Source: Costus lasius
Lineage: Eukaryota > Streptophyta > Magnoliopsida > Zingiberales > Costaceae
DNA: 64,000 nucleotides
NCBI GenBank assembly: GCA_027563935.2
Contig: CM050449.1
Location: 53,399,949-53,463,948 of the forward strand
Reading direction: 5' to 3'
In this document: positions 8,920 to 20,910 of the stretch, piece after piece
Layout: the number at the start of each line of letters is the position of its first letter
Position numbering within the stretch: position 1 is the first letter of the stretch
Notes under the pieces: model-generated
Databases searched by the model: none
Told to the model about the DNA's origin: nothing
What the model saw: the letters and a program-made list of their open reading frames with translations, nothing else
Program-made: the position numbers and the translations under genes

Positions 8920-11779
8920 AGTGGATCTACTAGATTGTTCTCTGTATCAACTCTGCTAATCTTGACATCGCCCCGATCAATGATCTCTCTGATCAGGTGA
9001 AATCTCCTGAGTATATGTTTGGACCTTTGATGAGACCGTGGTTCCTTTGCCTGTGCAACGGCTCCATTGTTGTCACAATAGAGCTCAATGGGATCCACAG
9101 CAGTTGGTACCACTTAAAGATCAGAAATGAATTTCTTTATCTAAACAGCTACTTTGGCTACCTCAGAAGCAGCAACATACTCGGCCTTTATTGTAGAATC
9201 AGCTATGGTTGACAGCTTGAAGCTTTTCCAGCAAACAGTGCCTCCATTTAGTCTGAACACATAGCCGGCCTGTGATCTAAAGTCGTCAGGGTCAGACTGG
9301 AATGAAGCATCAGTGTAGCCCTGAACACTGAGCTCTTCCTGTCCCCTGTAGACCAAGAACAAATCCTTAGTTCTTTTTAGATACTTTAGGATGTTCTTTA
9401 CAGTCATCCAGTGCTGTAGACTTGGATTGGATTGGTATCGACTGGTTATGCTCACAGCATAAGCCACATCTGGTCTAGTACACAATATTGCATACATGAT
9501 TGATCCTACTGCCAAAGCATAGGGAACTCGACTCATTTCATCCCTCTCAGCCTGTGTGGTGGGACACTGGCTATTTGAGAGAGTAAGGCCATGTCTTATT
9601 GGTAGGTATTCTGTTTTGGATTGCTCCATATAGAACCTCTCCAAGACCATATCAATGTAGGTACTTTGACTGAGGGCGAGGATCCTCTTAGATCTATCCC
9701 GGAAGATCTTCACGCCTAGAATATAGGCGGCCTCCCCTAAGTCTTTCATCTCGAAACACTTCCCTAACCATATCTTCACAGATTGAAGACTAAGGATGTC
9801 GTTTCCGATAAGTAGTATGTCATCAACATACAAGACTAGAAAAGTCACCAAGCTCCCACTGAATTTTCTGTATACACAAGCGTCACCCTCACTTTTGATA
9901 AAGTCATAATCTCTTACAACTTCATCAAACCGAAGATTCCAACTTCGAGATGCTTGCTTTAATCCATAAATGGATTTCTTTAGCTTGCAGACCTTACTTG
10001 TATTTGCAGGATGGATGAATCCATCAGACTGTGTCATGTACACATCCTCTGTCAACTTTCCGTTAAGGAATGCTATCTTAACATCCATCTACCATGTCTC
10101 ATAATCATGATATGCAGCTATAGCAAGCAGGATCCAAATGGACTTAATCATGGCAACTGGCGAAAAGGTTTCATCATAGTCCACCCCGTGGACCTGTCTA
10201 AATACTTTAGCCACTAGTCTACCTTTGTAGGTAACTATGTTGCCATCCATGTTAGTCTTCTTCTTGAAGACTCATTTACATCCTATGGGTTTTACCCCAT
10301 CAGGCAGCTCAACCAAATCCCAGACTTGGTTAGCCGACATGGAATCCATCTCGGATAGCATGACGTCAAGCCATCTCTCGGAGTCCGGTCCAAAGACAGC
10401 CTCATCGTAGGTACTTGGCTCATCTTCGATGATGAAGATTCCGTTGTTTAGAGTCGGCAGCGACCCATACCTCTCAGGTGCATAACGAATCCTCCCAGAC
10501 CTACGTGGGACCTGTGCCTAAGCCTCAGGTTGCCCAGCAACCAGTGCAGGTGGCTCAGCTTCCACCTCTCTCTCTTGTGGTTGCACTTGGACCTCGTCTA
10601 AGTCAAACTTGTTCCCACTAACTTCTTTCATGAGAAAATCTTTCTCTGGAAAGACAGCAACTCGAGCAACAAAGACTTTGTTCTCGTTGGGAACGAAGAA
10701 GTAGTATCCCTTAGTTTCCTTGGGATACCCCACAAAAATGCATTTATCAGATCTAGGTTCTAGCTTGCTAGAATCCTGACGTTTGACATAAGCCTCACAT
10801 CCCCAGATCTTGATAAAGGAGAGATTAGGGTGTCTCCCACTCCATACCTCGTATGGAATCTTTGAGACACTCTTAGATGGAACATTATTCAGTATAAGAG
10901 AGGCTGTCTCAAGTGCATAACCCAGAATGAGGGTGGTACAGTTGCATGACTCATCATGGACCGAACCATGTCCAACAAAGTTCGATTCCTCCTCTCAGAC
11001 ACATCATTCCATTGAGGTGTTCCAGGAGGAGTGAGTTGGGATATGATCCCACACTCCCTAAGAAAGTCAAATAACTCACCGCTCAGGCACTCTCCACCTC
11101 GATCAGATCGAAGAGCTTTAATGGATCTTCCAAGCTGGTTCTCTACTTCATTTTTGAACTCCTTGAATTTCTCAAAGGATTCAGATTTATGTCTCATCAG
11201 GTAGACATAACCATAACTACTGAAGTCATCAGTAAGAGTAATGAAGTAGTTGTGTCCTCCTCTGGCTTGTTTATTTAATGGCCCACACACATCAGTATGT
11301 ATGAGATCCAACAAACCTTGTGCCCTCTCACCAGTTTTGGTGAAGGGTGCGTTTGTCATTTTCCCTAATAAACAAGGCTCACATGTGTCAAATTCCTCCA
11401 AGGAACTTGAATCTATCAATCCATTTGCATGGAGTTGATGAATGCGATTTTTGTTTATATGGGCTAATCGACAATGCCATAGGAAGGCACCAATTGAACC
11501 ACTCAGTTTGGTCCTTTTACTATTTATGTTACAGATATAACTATTCATGTCCAAGACATATAAACCATTGCACAATGTACCTTTCCCATAAAACATATTT
11601 GCAAATGAGAAAGAACAAGAGTTCTCCTTTATTTCAAATATAAATCCTTTTCTTGCTAAGCAAGGGATAGATATAATGTTTTTGGTTAATGAAGGTACAT
11701 AATAGCAATTCTCTAGTTCTAATTGAAGTCCTAAAGGGAGGAAGAGTGTCAAAACTCCTACGGCAACAGCAGCAACTTG
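8920..11779 (-). pseudogene. B: copia pol, protease C-terminal part to RNase H, degenerate
   Basis: Minus-strand pol of the family-C element that hosts C and A2. From right to left: end of protease, pre-integrase domain, integrase core (about 11480-11000), reverse transcriptase with Tyr-Val-Asp-Asp (about 9820-9835), and RNase H up to the C insertion after Val-Asp-Pro-Leu. It is broken by TAG at 10518-10520, TGA at 10272-10274 (a Trp codon in relatives), TAG at 10089-10091 (Gln in relatives), and by frame breaks near 10890-10925 and 9115-9140. The longest open piece is 9141-10088, the RT core. The upstream part continues at 20911-21902 on the far side of A2. Confidence 0.9.
11775..11779. repeat. 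left target-site duplication of A2 (ACTTG)
   Basis: ACTTG here and again at 20911-20915 flank the A2 LTRs exactly. This is the 5-bp duplication expected of copia integration and proves that A2 entered B as one event. Confidence 0.95.
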
Positions 11780-13480
11780 TGAAAGTGCCCCTTAGATTAG
11801 GGGGGTCCCCTTCTTGAGGGAGCAAAAACCCTAAAGTGATGGCGCATAAAATTTTGACTTGCGGAAACTAGGGTTTATAGGATCGACTTGCATGTTAAAA
11901 GATCAACTTAATGAAAAGCTATTTAAGATGATGCAAAACGATCATACCATCGCCATGGAGTAGATGTCGCCTTGGAAGCTAAAGTCGCAAGTGCCACTTC
12001 TCCAAAGTCTCGCACACAAGAGGATGAAGGCAAACTCTTTGTTGCTCCTTGTGCTAGCAAGGGTTCAAAGAATCCTTGATCGAATGAGAAAGGGATGGAG
12101 ATCTCTTCTCTTGGCCGAATCCTCCTCAACCTTCAAGCGTCGCCACACACCACGAGAGTCGAGAGGAATCAGTTCAAGTGGCAAGAATAGAGATTACTCT
12201 AATCGGACGAGAGCCCCCCCCCACCAAGTGGAGATCATGGTTACTAAAAATAGTAACCACTCACCGCCCCATATGTTCACGCCAAGTGAACTTGTCGCCA
12301 AGCCTTGAACCATGCGCTCATTCCATGAGCGGTTCATTTCGGTTTGGTCCAAGACCAATAAATCCAAGTATTATGGTCTAGATCTTAAATAAACCCTAAG
12401 GTTCCCGATCTAACCGTCGATCTCCTTGATGCTCCTGATCTGACCGATCTGGCATCTATTCTCTCGATCGAAGCTTACCGATCTCAAGCTCTAATCAATC
12501 AAACATGATCAGACCAGATCTCACTCACAATCAGAGATTAAATCCCTTTAAACTGAACCTGAACAATTCAGTCCACACGATCTGACTTAAGTAAGCCATA
12601 TCATCAAATTGTGCGACCCTGAGGGTTTCCTTTAAATGTCGGTAACGATAATTCTCATTATCACGATCAGTGAGGGGTATCTAGCAACACATCACTGTCT
12701 CCCGATATAGAGGAAAGAGTCTTCCAAGACTACACCCAAACCACAGCACAAGTGTGAATCATTTCACAAGGCATGCATATTTCCTTTGCCACTGGATGTT
12801 CTTATTGGACAAGCCTGTCAAGCTCGTAACTCCAATATGATGAGCATGATTAGATCAGATGAACACTGTCACCTGGGTATGGCCATACACTCTCTCAATC
12901 ATCTCATCCAGGGGGCCCCTTTAGAACATCACACTCCTTAAACAAGGAGACGGCAATCCTATGTCTATCACTAGTGCCCTAACCTGACTCAAGCTCATCA
13001 TCCAAGATAGTCTATAATCATTATGTTTCAAATGATATTGAACTACCTCAAAACAATGACAATCATCATTTAGAAACACAAGTGATCTCAAGTCAGAGGA
13101 AATGTGCCACTTGTTGCAATCAAGGAATATTCATATTGCGACAAACAATTGAACATCCTAGTAGGGTCTGTCCAGTACATCCAATGTACCCATGAGTCTA
13201 CATCTTATTCCATGCTCGAAGCATCCTATAAGATTAGACTACATATTAGTCTTATCCATATCAAGGTTGTCTCATATTCACCAAGATACATCGACTAAGG
13301 ACATAATAGCATATCAGCCTAGCTGAACAGCTTTTGAGACATTATTCAGAAGAACATATATAGCAGCAGACAATGTAGCTAACTGAATAACAACCATGCC
13401 TTTAAACATAACAGTTTATTACATGATACTGATACATTCCCATAGGCCTCAAACATTAGCCTTAAGGGCATACCCCAACA
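11780..13480 (-). repeat. 3' LTR of A2 (family A, 1701 bp)
   Basis: Plus strand starts TGAAAGTGCCCC and ends ATACCCCAACA. Near-identical to 19211-20910. Confidence 0.96.
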
Positions 13481-13494
13481 ATCTCCCACTTGCA
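13481..13494 (-). promoter_or_regulatory. polypurine tract of A2
   Basis: On the minus strand GCAAGTGGGAGAT precedes the 3' LTR directly and follows the pol stop codon by a few bases. Confidence 0.85.
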
Positions 13495-13500
13495 CTTAAT

Positions 13501-16500
13501 CTAATGGTTGAGAAATCTCAAACCCATATTATTACAGTGCTTCTCATGCTTCTGCTGCGCCAGAGGCTTGGTAAGCGGGTCTGCCAGATTGTCATCTGTA
13601 TGAACCTTGCAGACTTTGATCTCGCCACGATCTATGATCTCCCTGATCAAATGAAACCGTCTCTGTATGTGCTTGGACTTCTGGTGCGACCGTGGTTCCT
13701 TTGCTTGTGCGATTGCTCCAGTGTTATCACAGAAGATAACCAAAGGATCAGCACTCGAAGGAACAACACCAAGTTCTCTCACGAACTTACGAATCCACAC
13801 TGCCTCCTTGGATGCTTCCGAGGCTGCAACATACTCGGCTTCTGTTGTGGAATCAGCAACAGTTGACTGTTTGAAACTCTTCCACACCACTGCACCTCCA
13901 TTCAAGCTAAAAACATAGCCTGATTGCGATCGGAAATCATCCTGGTCAGACTGGAACGAAGCGTCAGTATATCCTTCAATACTGAGTTCTTCCTGACCAC
14001 CATATATCAAGAACATATCTTTGGTCCTCCGCAGATATTTTAAAATGTTCTTGACTGCAATCCAGTGCGCCATACCTGGATTACTCTGGTAACGACTGGT
14101 CACGCTTAACCCGTAAGCAACGTCTGGGCGAGTACACAACATCGCATACATAATGGATCCAATAGCCGAAGCATAAGGCGTATTGTCCATTTCATCTTTC
14201 TCAGTCTGTGTTTGTGGACACTGACTCTTCGAAAGATTCAGACCATGTCTGACTGGAAGATATCCTCGTTTAGAATTCTCTAAATGAAATCTCTCCAGGA
14301 CCTTTTCGATGTAAGTACTCTGGCACAGCCCGAGAAGCCTCTTAGATCTATCCCTGTAGATCTTCACACCTAACACATAGGCTGCTTCTCCTAGATCTTT
14401 CATCTGGAAACATTTCCTCAGCCATGCCTTCACAGCATGCATTTCAGGAATGTCATTTCCAATGATCAAGATATCATCGACGTAGAGGACTAGGAAAGTG
14501 ATCACGCTCCCACTAAACCTCTTATATACACACGGGTCATCCTCGTTCTTGATGAAACCAAATTCAGTAACTGATTCATCAAAACGAATATTCCAGCTTC
14601 TTGATGCTTGCTTAAGTCCATAAATAGACTTCTTTAACTTGCATATTTTATGACGATCTGATGGATTAGTGAAACCTTCTGGTTGTGTCATATACGCATC
14701 CTCATCCAGATTTCCATTAAGGAAAGCTGTTTTCACATCCATCTGCCAAATCTCATAATCATAATATGCAGCTATCGCGAAAAGAATCCGAATAGACTTA
14801 AACATGGCTACTGGTGAGAAAGTTTCATCATAATCTATCCCGTAGATTTGTTTGAAACCTTTCGCAACTAGCCTGCCTTTATAGGTAACTACGTTACCAT
14901 CCATGTCAATCTTCTTCTTGAAGATCCATTTACAGCCTATAGGGATTACTCCCGGAGGCGGATCAACCAAATCCCAAACTTGGTTATCTGACATGGAGTC
15001 CATCTCGGCGCGCATAGCTTCAAGCCATCTCGCTGACTCCGGTCCACTGACCGCATCCGCATAAGTGAGGGGTTCATCATTGTCAATGATATAGACTCCG
15101 TCATAGCGCTCAGGCTGTCGACGAATCCTTCCCGATCTTCGCGGTTCCCGTGATATCTGAGCCTCAGGTTGTCCAATAACCTGTTCTACCGGCTCAGGCT
15201 CATCCAACTCTACTTGGTCACTTTGTCCTTCTTCTGGATTCTCATCCAGCTTTATTTCTCTCCCACTGGCCTCTTGCAGAAGAAACTCCTTCTCAAGAAA
15301 TATGGCAGTCCGAGCAACAAAAACCTTGTTCTCTTTGGGGTCGTAGAAATAATAACCCTTAGTTTCCTTAGGGTAACCGACAAAGATACATTTGTCAGAT
15401 CTGCTCTCTAGTTTCCCAGAGGCGAGCTTTTTGACATAAGCCTCGCAGCCCCAGATCCTGATAAATGTCAAGCTTGGCTGTTTCCCATACCATAACTCAT
15501 ATGGCGTCTTTGAAACTGCCTTGGATGGCACTCGGTTTAGTACCTTTGCAGCTGTTTCCTGTGCAAAACCCCAAAAGGAGTATGGAAGAGTAGTCTGACT
15601 CATCATAGAACGAACCATATCAAGTAGCGTTCTATTTCTCCTTTCGGACACACCATTCCATTGCGGTGTTCCTGGTGGAGTGAGCTGTGAGATAATCCCA
15701 CACTCCTTTAGATAGTCAGTAAACGTATGACTTAGGTATTCACCACCTCGATCTGAGCGAAGTGCCTTGATATTACGGCCTAGCTGATTCTGTACTTCAT
15801 TTTTGAACTCTTTGAACTTGTCAAAAGATTCACTCTTATGTCTCATCAGATAGACATACCCATACCTACTGAAATCATCAGTAAAGGTAATGAAGTACTG
15901 ATAGCCACCTCTGGCATGTTTACCAAATGGCCCACACACATCACTGTGTATAAGGTCAAGTAAACTTGAAGCCCTTTGACCTTTGTGAGGAAAAGGTGAC
16001 TTCGTCATTTTACCCATCAAACAAGCTTTGCATGTATCAATCTCCTCATAGGAGAATGATCCCAGCAGTCCATAATCATGCAACCGCTTAATGCGTTTCT
16101 CGTTAATATGGCCTAAACGACTATGCCATAGCAAGGTGCTGTCATCAGCATACTTGGCTTTCTTAATATCAATTTGCTGTATCGAACATTCCATGTCCAA
16201 CATGTATAACCCATTGTTAATTGAACCAGTTGCATAAACAATATTATCAAAAGACAAAATACACTTTGAAATATTGCATTCAAAGGAAAATCCCTTCCTG
16301 ACAAGAGCAGGAATGGAGATAATATTTTTAGTTATACTGGGAACAAAATAACAATTGTCTAGTTCCAATACAAGTCCAGATGGTAAAGAAATAAAGTAGT
16401 CTCCTACAGCAACAGCAGCAACCCGTGCCCCGTTTCCAACGCGTAGGTCCACCTCATGCTGTCCCACCTGCCTTCTTCTCTTGAGTTCCTGTACATTTGA

Positions 16501-16689
16501 ACAAATGTGAACTCCACATGCAGTGTCCAACACCCATGATATCGAAGAAGAAAACATGATCTCAGTCACGAATATACCTGAGCCAGAAGCGAAGCTTCCC
16601 CTCTTATCTCCTTGGAGCGCTTTACAGTCCTTTTTCCAGTGACCCAGCTGGCCACAGTGGAAACACCTGTATTCCTTAGACCGCTTCAC
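13501..16689 (-). CDS. copia pol polyprotein (A2): zinc knuckle, protease, integrase, RT, RNase H
   Basis: 1062-residue open frame holding everything from the zinc knuckle to the pol stop. Zinc knuckle: Cys9, Cys12, His17, Cys22. Protease Asp55-Thr-Ala. Pre-integrase domain about 185-230. Integrase core with first Asp at about 250, followed by the Thr-Asp-Asp-Phe-Ser and Asn-Gly-Val-Ser-Glu-Arg motifs. Reverse transcriptase roughly 560-800 with Tyr736-Val-Asp738-Asp739. RNase H about 880-1055, ending Gly-Leu-Arg-Phe-Leu-Asn-His. The Met at 16689 is only the first Met in this frame. In A1 the frame is continuous with gag, whereas here a five-C run at 16741-16745 (four in A1) puts gag and pol out of frame by one base. 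Confidence 0.95.
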   Translation of the reverse strand: MKRSKEYRCFHCGQLGHWKKDCKALQGDKRGSFASGSGIFVTEIMFSSSISWVLDTACGVHICSNVQELKRRRQVGQHEVDLRVGNGARVAAVAVGDYFISLPSGLVLELDNCYFVPSITKNIISIPALVRKGFSFECNISKCILSFDNIVYATGSINNGLYMLDMECSIQQIDIKKAKYADDSTLLWHSRLGHINEKRIKRLHDYGLLGSFSYEEIDTCKACLMGKMTKSPFPHKGQRASSLLDLIHSDVCGPFGKHARGGYQYFITFTDDFSRYGYVYLMRHKSESFDKFKEFKNEVQNQLGRNIKALRSDRGGEYLSHTFTDYLKECGIISQLTPPGTPQWNGVSERRNRTLLDMVRSMMSQTTLPYSFWGFAQETAAKVLNRVPSKAVSKTPYELWYGKQPSLTFIRIWGCEAYVKKLASGKLESRSDKCIFVGYPKETKGYYFYDPKENKVFVARTAIFLEKEFLLQEASGREIKLDENPEEGQSDQVELDEPEPVEQVIGQPEAQISREPRRSGRIRRQPERYDGVYIIDNDEPLTYADAVSGPESARWLEAMRAEMDSMSDNQVWDLVDPPPGVIPIGCKWIFKKKIDMDGNVVTYKGRLVAKGFKQIYGIDYDETFSPVAMFKSIRILFAIAAYYDYEIWQMDVKTAFLNGNLDEDAYMTQPEGFTNPSDRHKICKLKKSIYGLKQASRSWNIRFDESVTEFGFIKNEDDPCVYKRFSGSVITFLVLYVDDILIIGNDIPEMHAVKAWLRKCFQMKDLGEAAYVLGVKIYRDRSKRLLGLCQSTYIEKVLERFHLENSKRGYLPVRHGLNLSKSQCPQTQTEKDEMDNTPYASAIGSIMYAMLCTRPDVAYGLSVTSRYQSNPGMAHWIAVKNILKYLRRTKDMFLIYGGQEELSIEGYTDASFQSDQDDFRSQSGYVFSLNGGAVVWKSFKQSTVADSTTEAEYVAASEASKEAVWIRKFVRELGVVPSSADPLVIFCDNTGAIAQAKEPRSHQKSKHIQRRFHLIREIIDRGEIKVCKVHTDDNLADPLTKPLAQQKHEKHCNNMGLRFLNH

Positions 16690-17392
16690 CTTCTGCTTCA
16701 GAGCCTTGCTGTAATTCTTGACCGGGGCCTTGCCCTTCTTCCCCCTTCTTCTTGTTCCTTGAAGGAACCATCACGACAGAGGTCGAAGGCTTACCCTTCA
16801 GAGTCTCCTCAGTGGTCAAGAGCATATTCAGCAGCTCTGCCGGAGTACAATCGATTTTGTTCATATTAAAATTAATAATGAACGCGTCGAATGATGGCGG
16901 GAGAGACTGCAGAATAATGTCCACAGCAAGCTCCTGGTTGATGGTGTGCCCCAGTTTCTCCAGAGCCTCCTTGTGCCCAATCATCTTGAGCACGTGAGCT
17001 CCCACTGGGCTCCCTTCAGCCAGTTTGCTCTGAAAGAAGAGCTTAGTCAAATTATAGCGTTCAGTCCTCGCCTGTGCAGCATACAGCATCTTGAGGTTTG
17101 CTATAATCTGTATAGCTGACATATCCTCATGCTGACGCTGCAGCGGTGGCGTCATAGACGCTAGCATCAGGCAAGCGACATCAATGCTATCATTGACGTG
17201 CTTTTCATAGGCTTCCCGAACCGCCCTTGCGGCGTTCGGAGCGGGCTGCGGCGGTATCGCCGTCTCGAGGACATACAGTTTCCTCTCTGCCTTAAGAACG
17301 ATCTTAAGGTGTCCAAACCAGTCAGAGAAGTTTGGCCCAGCAAACTTCTCCCTTTCCAGTAGGGATCGCACATTGAAGTTCATGGTGTTCAT
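16676..17392 (-). CDS. copia gag (A2), frameshifted before the zinc knuckle
   Basis: Nucleocapsid/capsid protein, 238 codons. The start at 17390-17392 opens Met-Asn-Thr-Met-Asn-Phe; the second Met matches A1's start. The N-terminal domain (about residues 1-205) matches the copia gag domain of A1 and A3, including Asn-Phe-Ser-Asp-Trp and the Leu-Gln-Ser-Leu-Pro-Pro-Ser-Phe motif. After about residue 212 the reading is out of frame because of one extra C at 16741-16745, and it stops at 16676 without the zinc knuckle, which is read in the pol frame (16689). A mutation or a homopolymer base-call error would both explain this. Confidence 0.93.
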   Translation of the reverse strand: MNTMNFNVRSLLEREKFAGPNFSDWFGHLKIVLKAERKLYVLETAIPPQPAPNAARAVREAYEKHVNDSIDVACLMLASMTPPLQRQHEDMSAIQIIANLKMLYAAQARTERYNLTKLFFQSKLAEGSPVGAHVLKMIGHKEALEKLGHTINQELAVDIILQSLPPSFDAFIINFNMNKIDCTPAELLNMLLTTEETLKGKPSTSVVMVPSRNKKKGEEGQGPGQELQQGSEAEGEAV

Positions 17393-19196
17393 TGCTGCAG
17401 GTATCTACAACAATGCAAGAACAGCAAGGTCAGTATCAATGTATAAGAATCAATCAGGACTTAAGAAAGATCCTTTTTCTCACTATTTTCTCTGGCTTGA
17501 AAAATCCAGCAAAACAGCCCGAAAGAGTAGAACTCTTTTAGTGAGATGGGATCCAGATTTCACACTTGGTCTCCGCGTCCCGCTCAGGCGAGATAAGATG
17601 CACAGAGAGTACAAGCACTAATCTCTGGTAGGCAGTCCCTGCCAATCGCCAACCCGTGCGATTCCCCTTCATCTGGGCAATCCAGCAGACTGTGCCAACT
17701 GAGTTGGTACAACACAGTCTCTGACCCCACAGATGGCTGCCTCCATGTGCTACCATATGCGCCACATATGTAGGCTACACGGTCAAGCTGACCCGACCTA
17801 CTCCCTGGACCACCATGTGCTATGCTGAGCAACGAGAAGGGATAAATCCCTACTCTGTAACACACAGGTGTAATCCCGCACCGTCTGAAGATAGATGGAC
17901 GTGCCCACTGAGTGGGTACAACACGGCTCCAACGATAATCAGAACAGTGAGGTTTCGCATCAGAAGGCTTACGAGCTTGATATTTTAGCGTTGGATTTTA
18001 ACGGTCTTTTATCTTCTTGCCTATCATGCAATTCCTATGGTGATAGCAGAAGATAATTTAATCATGCAATTCTAATATATAAACAATAAAAGAAAGCATG
18101 AATCTTATGTGGTAAAAGCCCATAGCCCTAGTGAGACCTTAACCTAACTTAAGTCTTCACTTGCTCTTCATGGGTCTTTAGCTGCTCATCAGGACCAAAC
18201 CAGGGCCCAAGCGCCATCTGCAGGTCTGGTGCGCCCACCAGGAATATGCGCCAGGTCCTAGGGTCGAACCCTAGACCTCCCACCTGGTCAAGCCACTTGC
18301 TGCATGCGCCTCTGCCAAGAGTGCTCTGTGCTCTTGTCTAATTAAATTACAAATTTAACTATCTAGACAAGATTGACGCGCAGGTCAATAACATTTTATA
18401 AATTAAAGCAATGTGATGCGCAGATCACAATAATTAATTTACAAATTTAACTCCCAGGCACGCAGGCCCCAGCACAGCACACAAATAATAACGGGCAGCC
18501 CACATAAGACTAAATAGACACACATATGCATCAATCAACAACCATGTGATCCATCATAAAAATTAAAATTTTTGAAAACCCCATAGGATCAATTTTAATT
18601 TTCCTTATTTGCCCTACAACCTTACAACGGTCCATTACTAGGGATCCACTCATCCAACCTAGTCAGATCCACTGCCCTTGCATGCACCAAGTCCTAACTG
18701 ACTTGCGTCGACCATAAGGTCAACTATGCATGCGCCAGGGCTGAACATCCACACTGAGGTCTGGCAAACGGGCGTGACCCCGGGCCTAACTCAGGTGCGT
18801 TCATTAATCGTCTCAATCAGACATCGCTACACGCCTGTCTGCAGTCGACCTATAGCCACCATAGGCTTGCGCCAAGGTGCTATCTGGTCGACCCATTCAG
18901 GCTGTCAGATAGTCTGATCAGACTGTTGGATCTAAACTAGGGGTGACTTCAACCCTAATAACCCGTCTAAGGGTTTATAGCAGGGCCTTAGATCTAGTGT
19001 TAGGCGCGCATGTAAATTAGGGTTTTTAAGAAAAACACAAAGCATGCGCTAACAACAATGCGCCAATGATAACATACTTCAAGTTTCGCATGTACAAAAA
19101 CTTAAAGAAAAACGCATGTAAACGAGATCTAAGCATGTACACGCAAACATGGATCACATAAGGCATCAAGCAATCAAAATAACATACATTAACTTG
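17393..19196 (-). other. 5' leader of A2 (untranslated)
   Basis: Same leader as A1. On the sense strand a pyrimidine-rich TGCTGTTCTTGCAATGTTGTAG lies just upstream of gag and resembles a 3' splice site; no splicing evidence is visible. The 75-codon ORF at 17538-17765 matches the one in A1. Confidence 0.75.
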
Positions 19197-19210
19197 GCTC
19201 TGATACCAAT
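19197..19210 (-). promoter_or_regulatory. primer-binding site (tRNA-Met initiator type), A2
   Basis: ATTGGTATCAGAGC on the minus strand abuts the 5' LTR end at 19211. Confidence 0.92.
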
Positions 19211-20910
19211 TGAAAGTGCCCCTTAGATTAGGGGGGTCCCCTTCTTGAGGGAGCAAAAACCCTAAAGTGATGGCGCATAAAATTTTGACTTGCGGAAACT
19301 AGGGTTTATAGGATCGACTTGCATGTTAAAAGATCAACTTAATGAAAAGCTATTTAAGATGATGCAAAACGATCATACCATCGCCATGGAGTAGATGTCG
19401 CCTTGGAAGCTAAAGTCGCAAGTGCCACTTCTCCAAAGTCTCGCACACAAGAGGATGAAGGCAAACTCTTTGTTGCTCCTTGTGCTAGCAAGGGTTCAAA
19501 GAATCCTTGATCGAATGAGAAAGGGATGGAGATCTCTTCTCTTGGCCGAATCCTCCTCAACCTTCAAGCGTCGCCACACACCACGAGAGTCGAGAGGAAT
19601 CAGTTCAAGTGGCAAGAATAGAGATTACTCTAATCGGACGAGAGCCCCCCCCACCAAGTGGAGATCATGGTTACTAAAAATAGTAATCACTCACCGCCCC
19701 ATATGTTCACGCCAAGTGAACTTGTCGCCAAGCCTTGAACCATGCGCTCATTCCATGAGCGGTTCATTTCGGTTTGGTCCAAGACCAATAAATCCAAGTA
19801 TTATGGTCTAGATCTTAAATAAACCCTAAGGTTCCCGATCTAACCGTCGATCTCCTTGATGCTCCTGATCTGACCGATCTGGCATCTATTCTCTCGATCG
19901 AAGCTTACCGATCTCAAGCTCTAATCAATCAAACATGATCAGACCAGATCTCACTCACAATCAGAGATTAAATCCCTTTAAACTGAACCTGAACAATTCA
20001 GTCCACACGATCTGACTTAAGTAAGCCATATCATCAAATTGTGCGACCCTGAGGGTTTCCTTTAAATGTCGGTAACGATAATTCTCATTATCACGATCAG
20101 TGAGGGGTATCTAGCAACACATCACTGTCTCCCGATATAGAGGAAAGAGTCTTCCAAGACTACACCCAAACCACAGCACAAGTGTGAATCATTTCACAAG
20201 GCATGCATATTTCCTTTGCCACTGGATGTTCTTATTGGACAAGCCTGTCAAGCTCGTAACTCCAATATGATGAGCATGATTAGATCAGATGAACACTGTC
20301 ACCTGGGTATGGCCATACACTCTCTCAATCATCTCATCCAGGGGGCCCCTTTAGAACATCACACTCCTTAAACAAGGAGACGGCAATCCTATGTCTATCA
20401 CTAGTGCCCTAACCTGACTCAAGCTCATCATCCAAGATAGTCTATAATCATTATGTTTCAAATGATATTGAACTACCTCAAAACAATGACAATCATCATT
20501 TAGAAACACAAGTGATCTCAAGTCAGAGGAAATGTGCCACTTGTTGCAATCAAGGAATATTCATATTGCGACAAACAATTGAACATCCTAGTAGGGTCTG
20601 TCCAGTACATCCAATGTACCCATGAGTCTACATCTTATTCCATGCTCGAAGCATCCTATAAGATTAGACTACATATTAGTCTTATCCATATCAAGGTTGT
20701 CTCATGTTCACCAAGATACATCGACTAAGGACATAATAGCATATCAGCCTAGCTGAACAGCTTTTGAGACATTATTCAGAAGAACATATATAGCAGCAGA
20801 CAATGTAGCTAACTGAATAACAACCATGCCTTTAAACATAACAGTTTATTACATGATACTGATACATTCCCATAGGCCTCAAACATTAGCCTTAAGGGCA
20901 TACCCCAACA
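19211..20910 (-). repeat. 5' LTR of A2 (family A, 1700 bp)
   Basis: Near-identical partner of 11780-13480; followed at 20911-20915 by the second ACTTG target-site copy. Confidence 0.96.

Larger units (their letters stand above)
11780..20910 (-). mobile_element. A2: complete family-A Ty1/copia retrotransposon (9131 bp)
   Basis: Complete element: 5' LTR 19211-20910, PBS 19197-19210, leader 17393-19196, gag 16676-17392, pol 13501-16689, polypurine tract 13481-13494, 3' LTR 11780-13480, with TSD ACTTG. By eye the two LTRs differ at two substitutions (near 12255 and 13270) and one C-run length difference (9 versus 8 C near 12214), so the insertion is very recent. It splits the protease region of element B. 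Confidence 0.96.
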
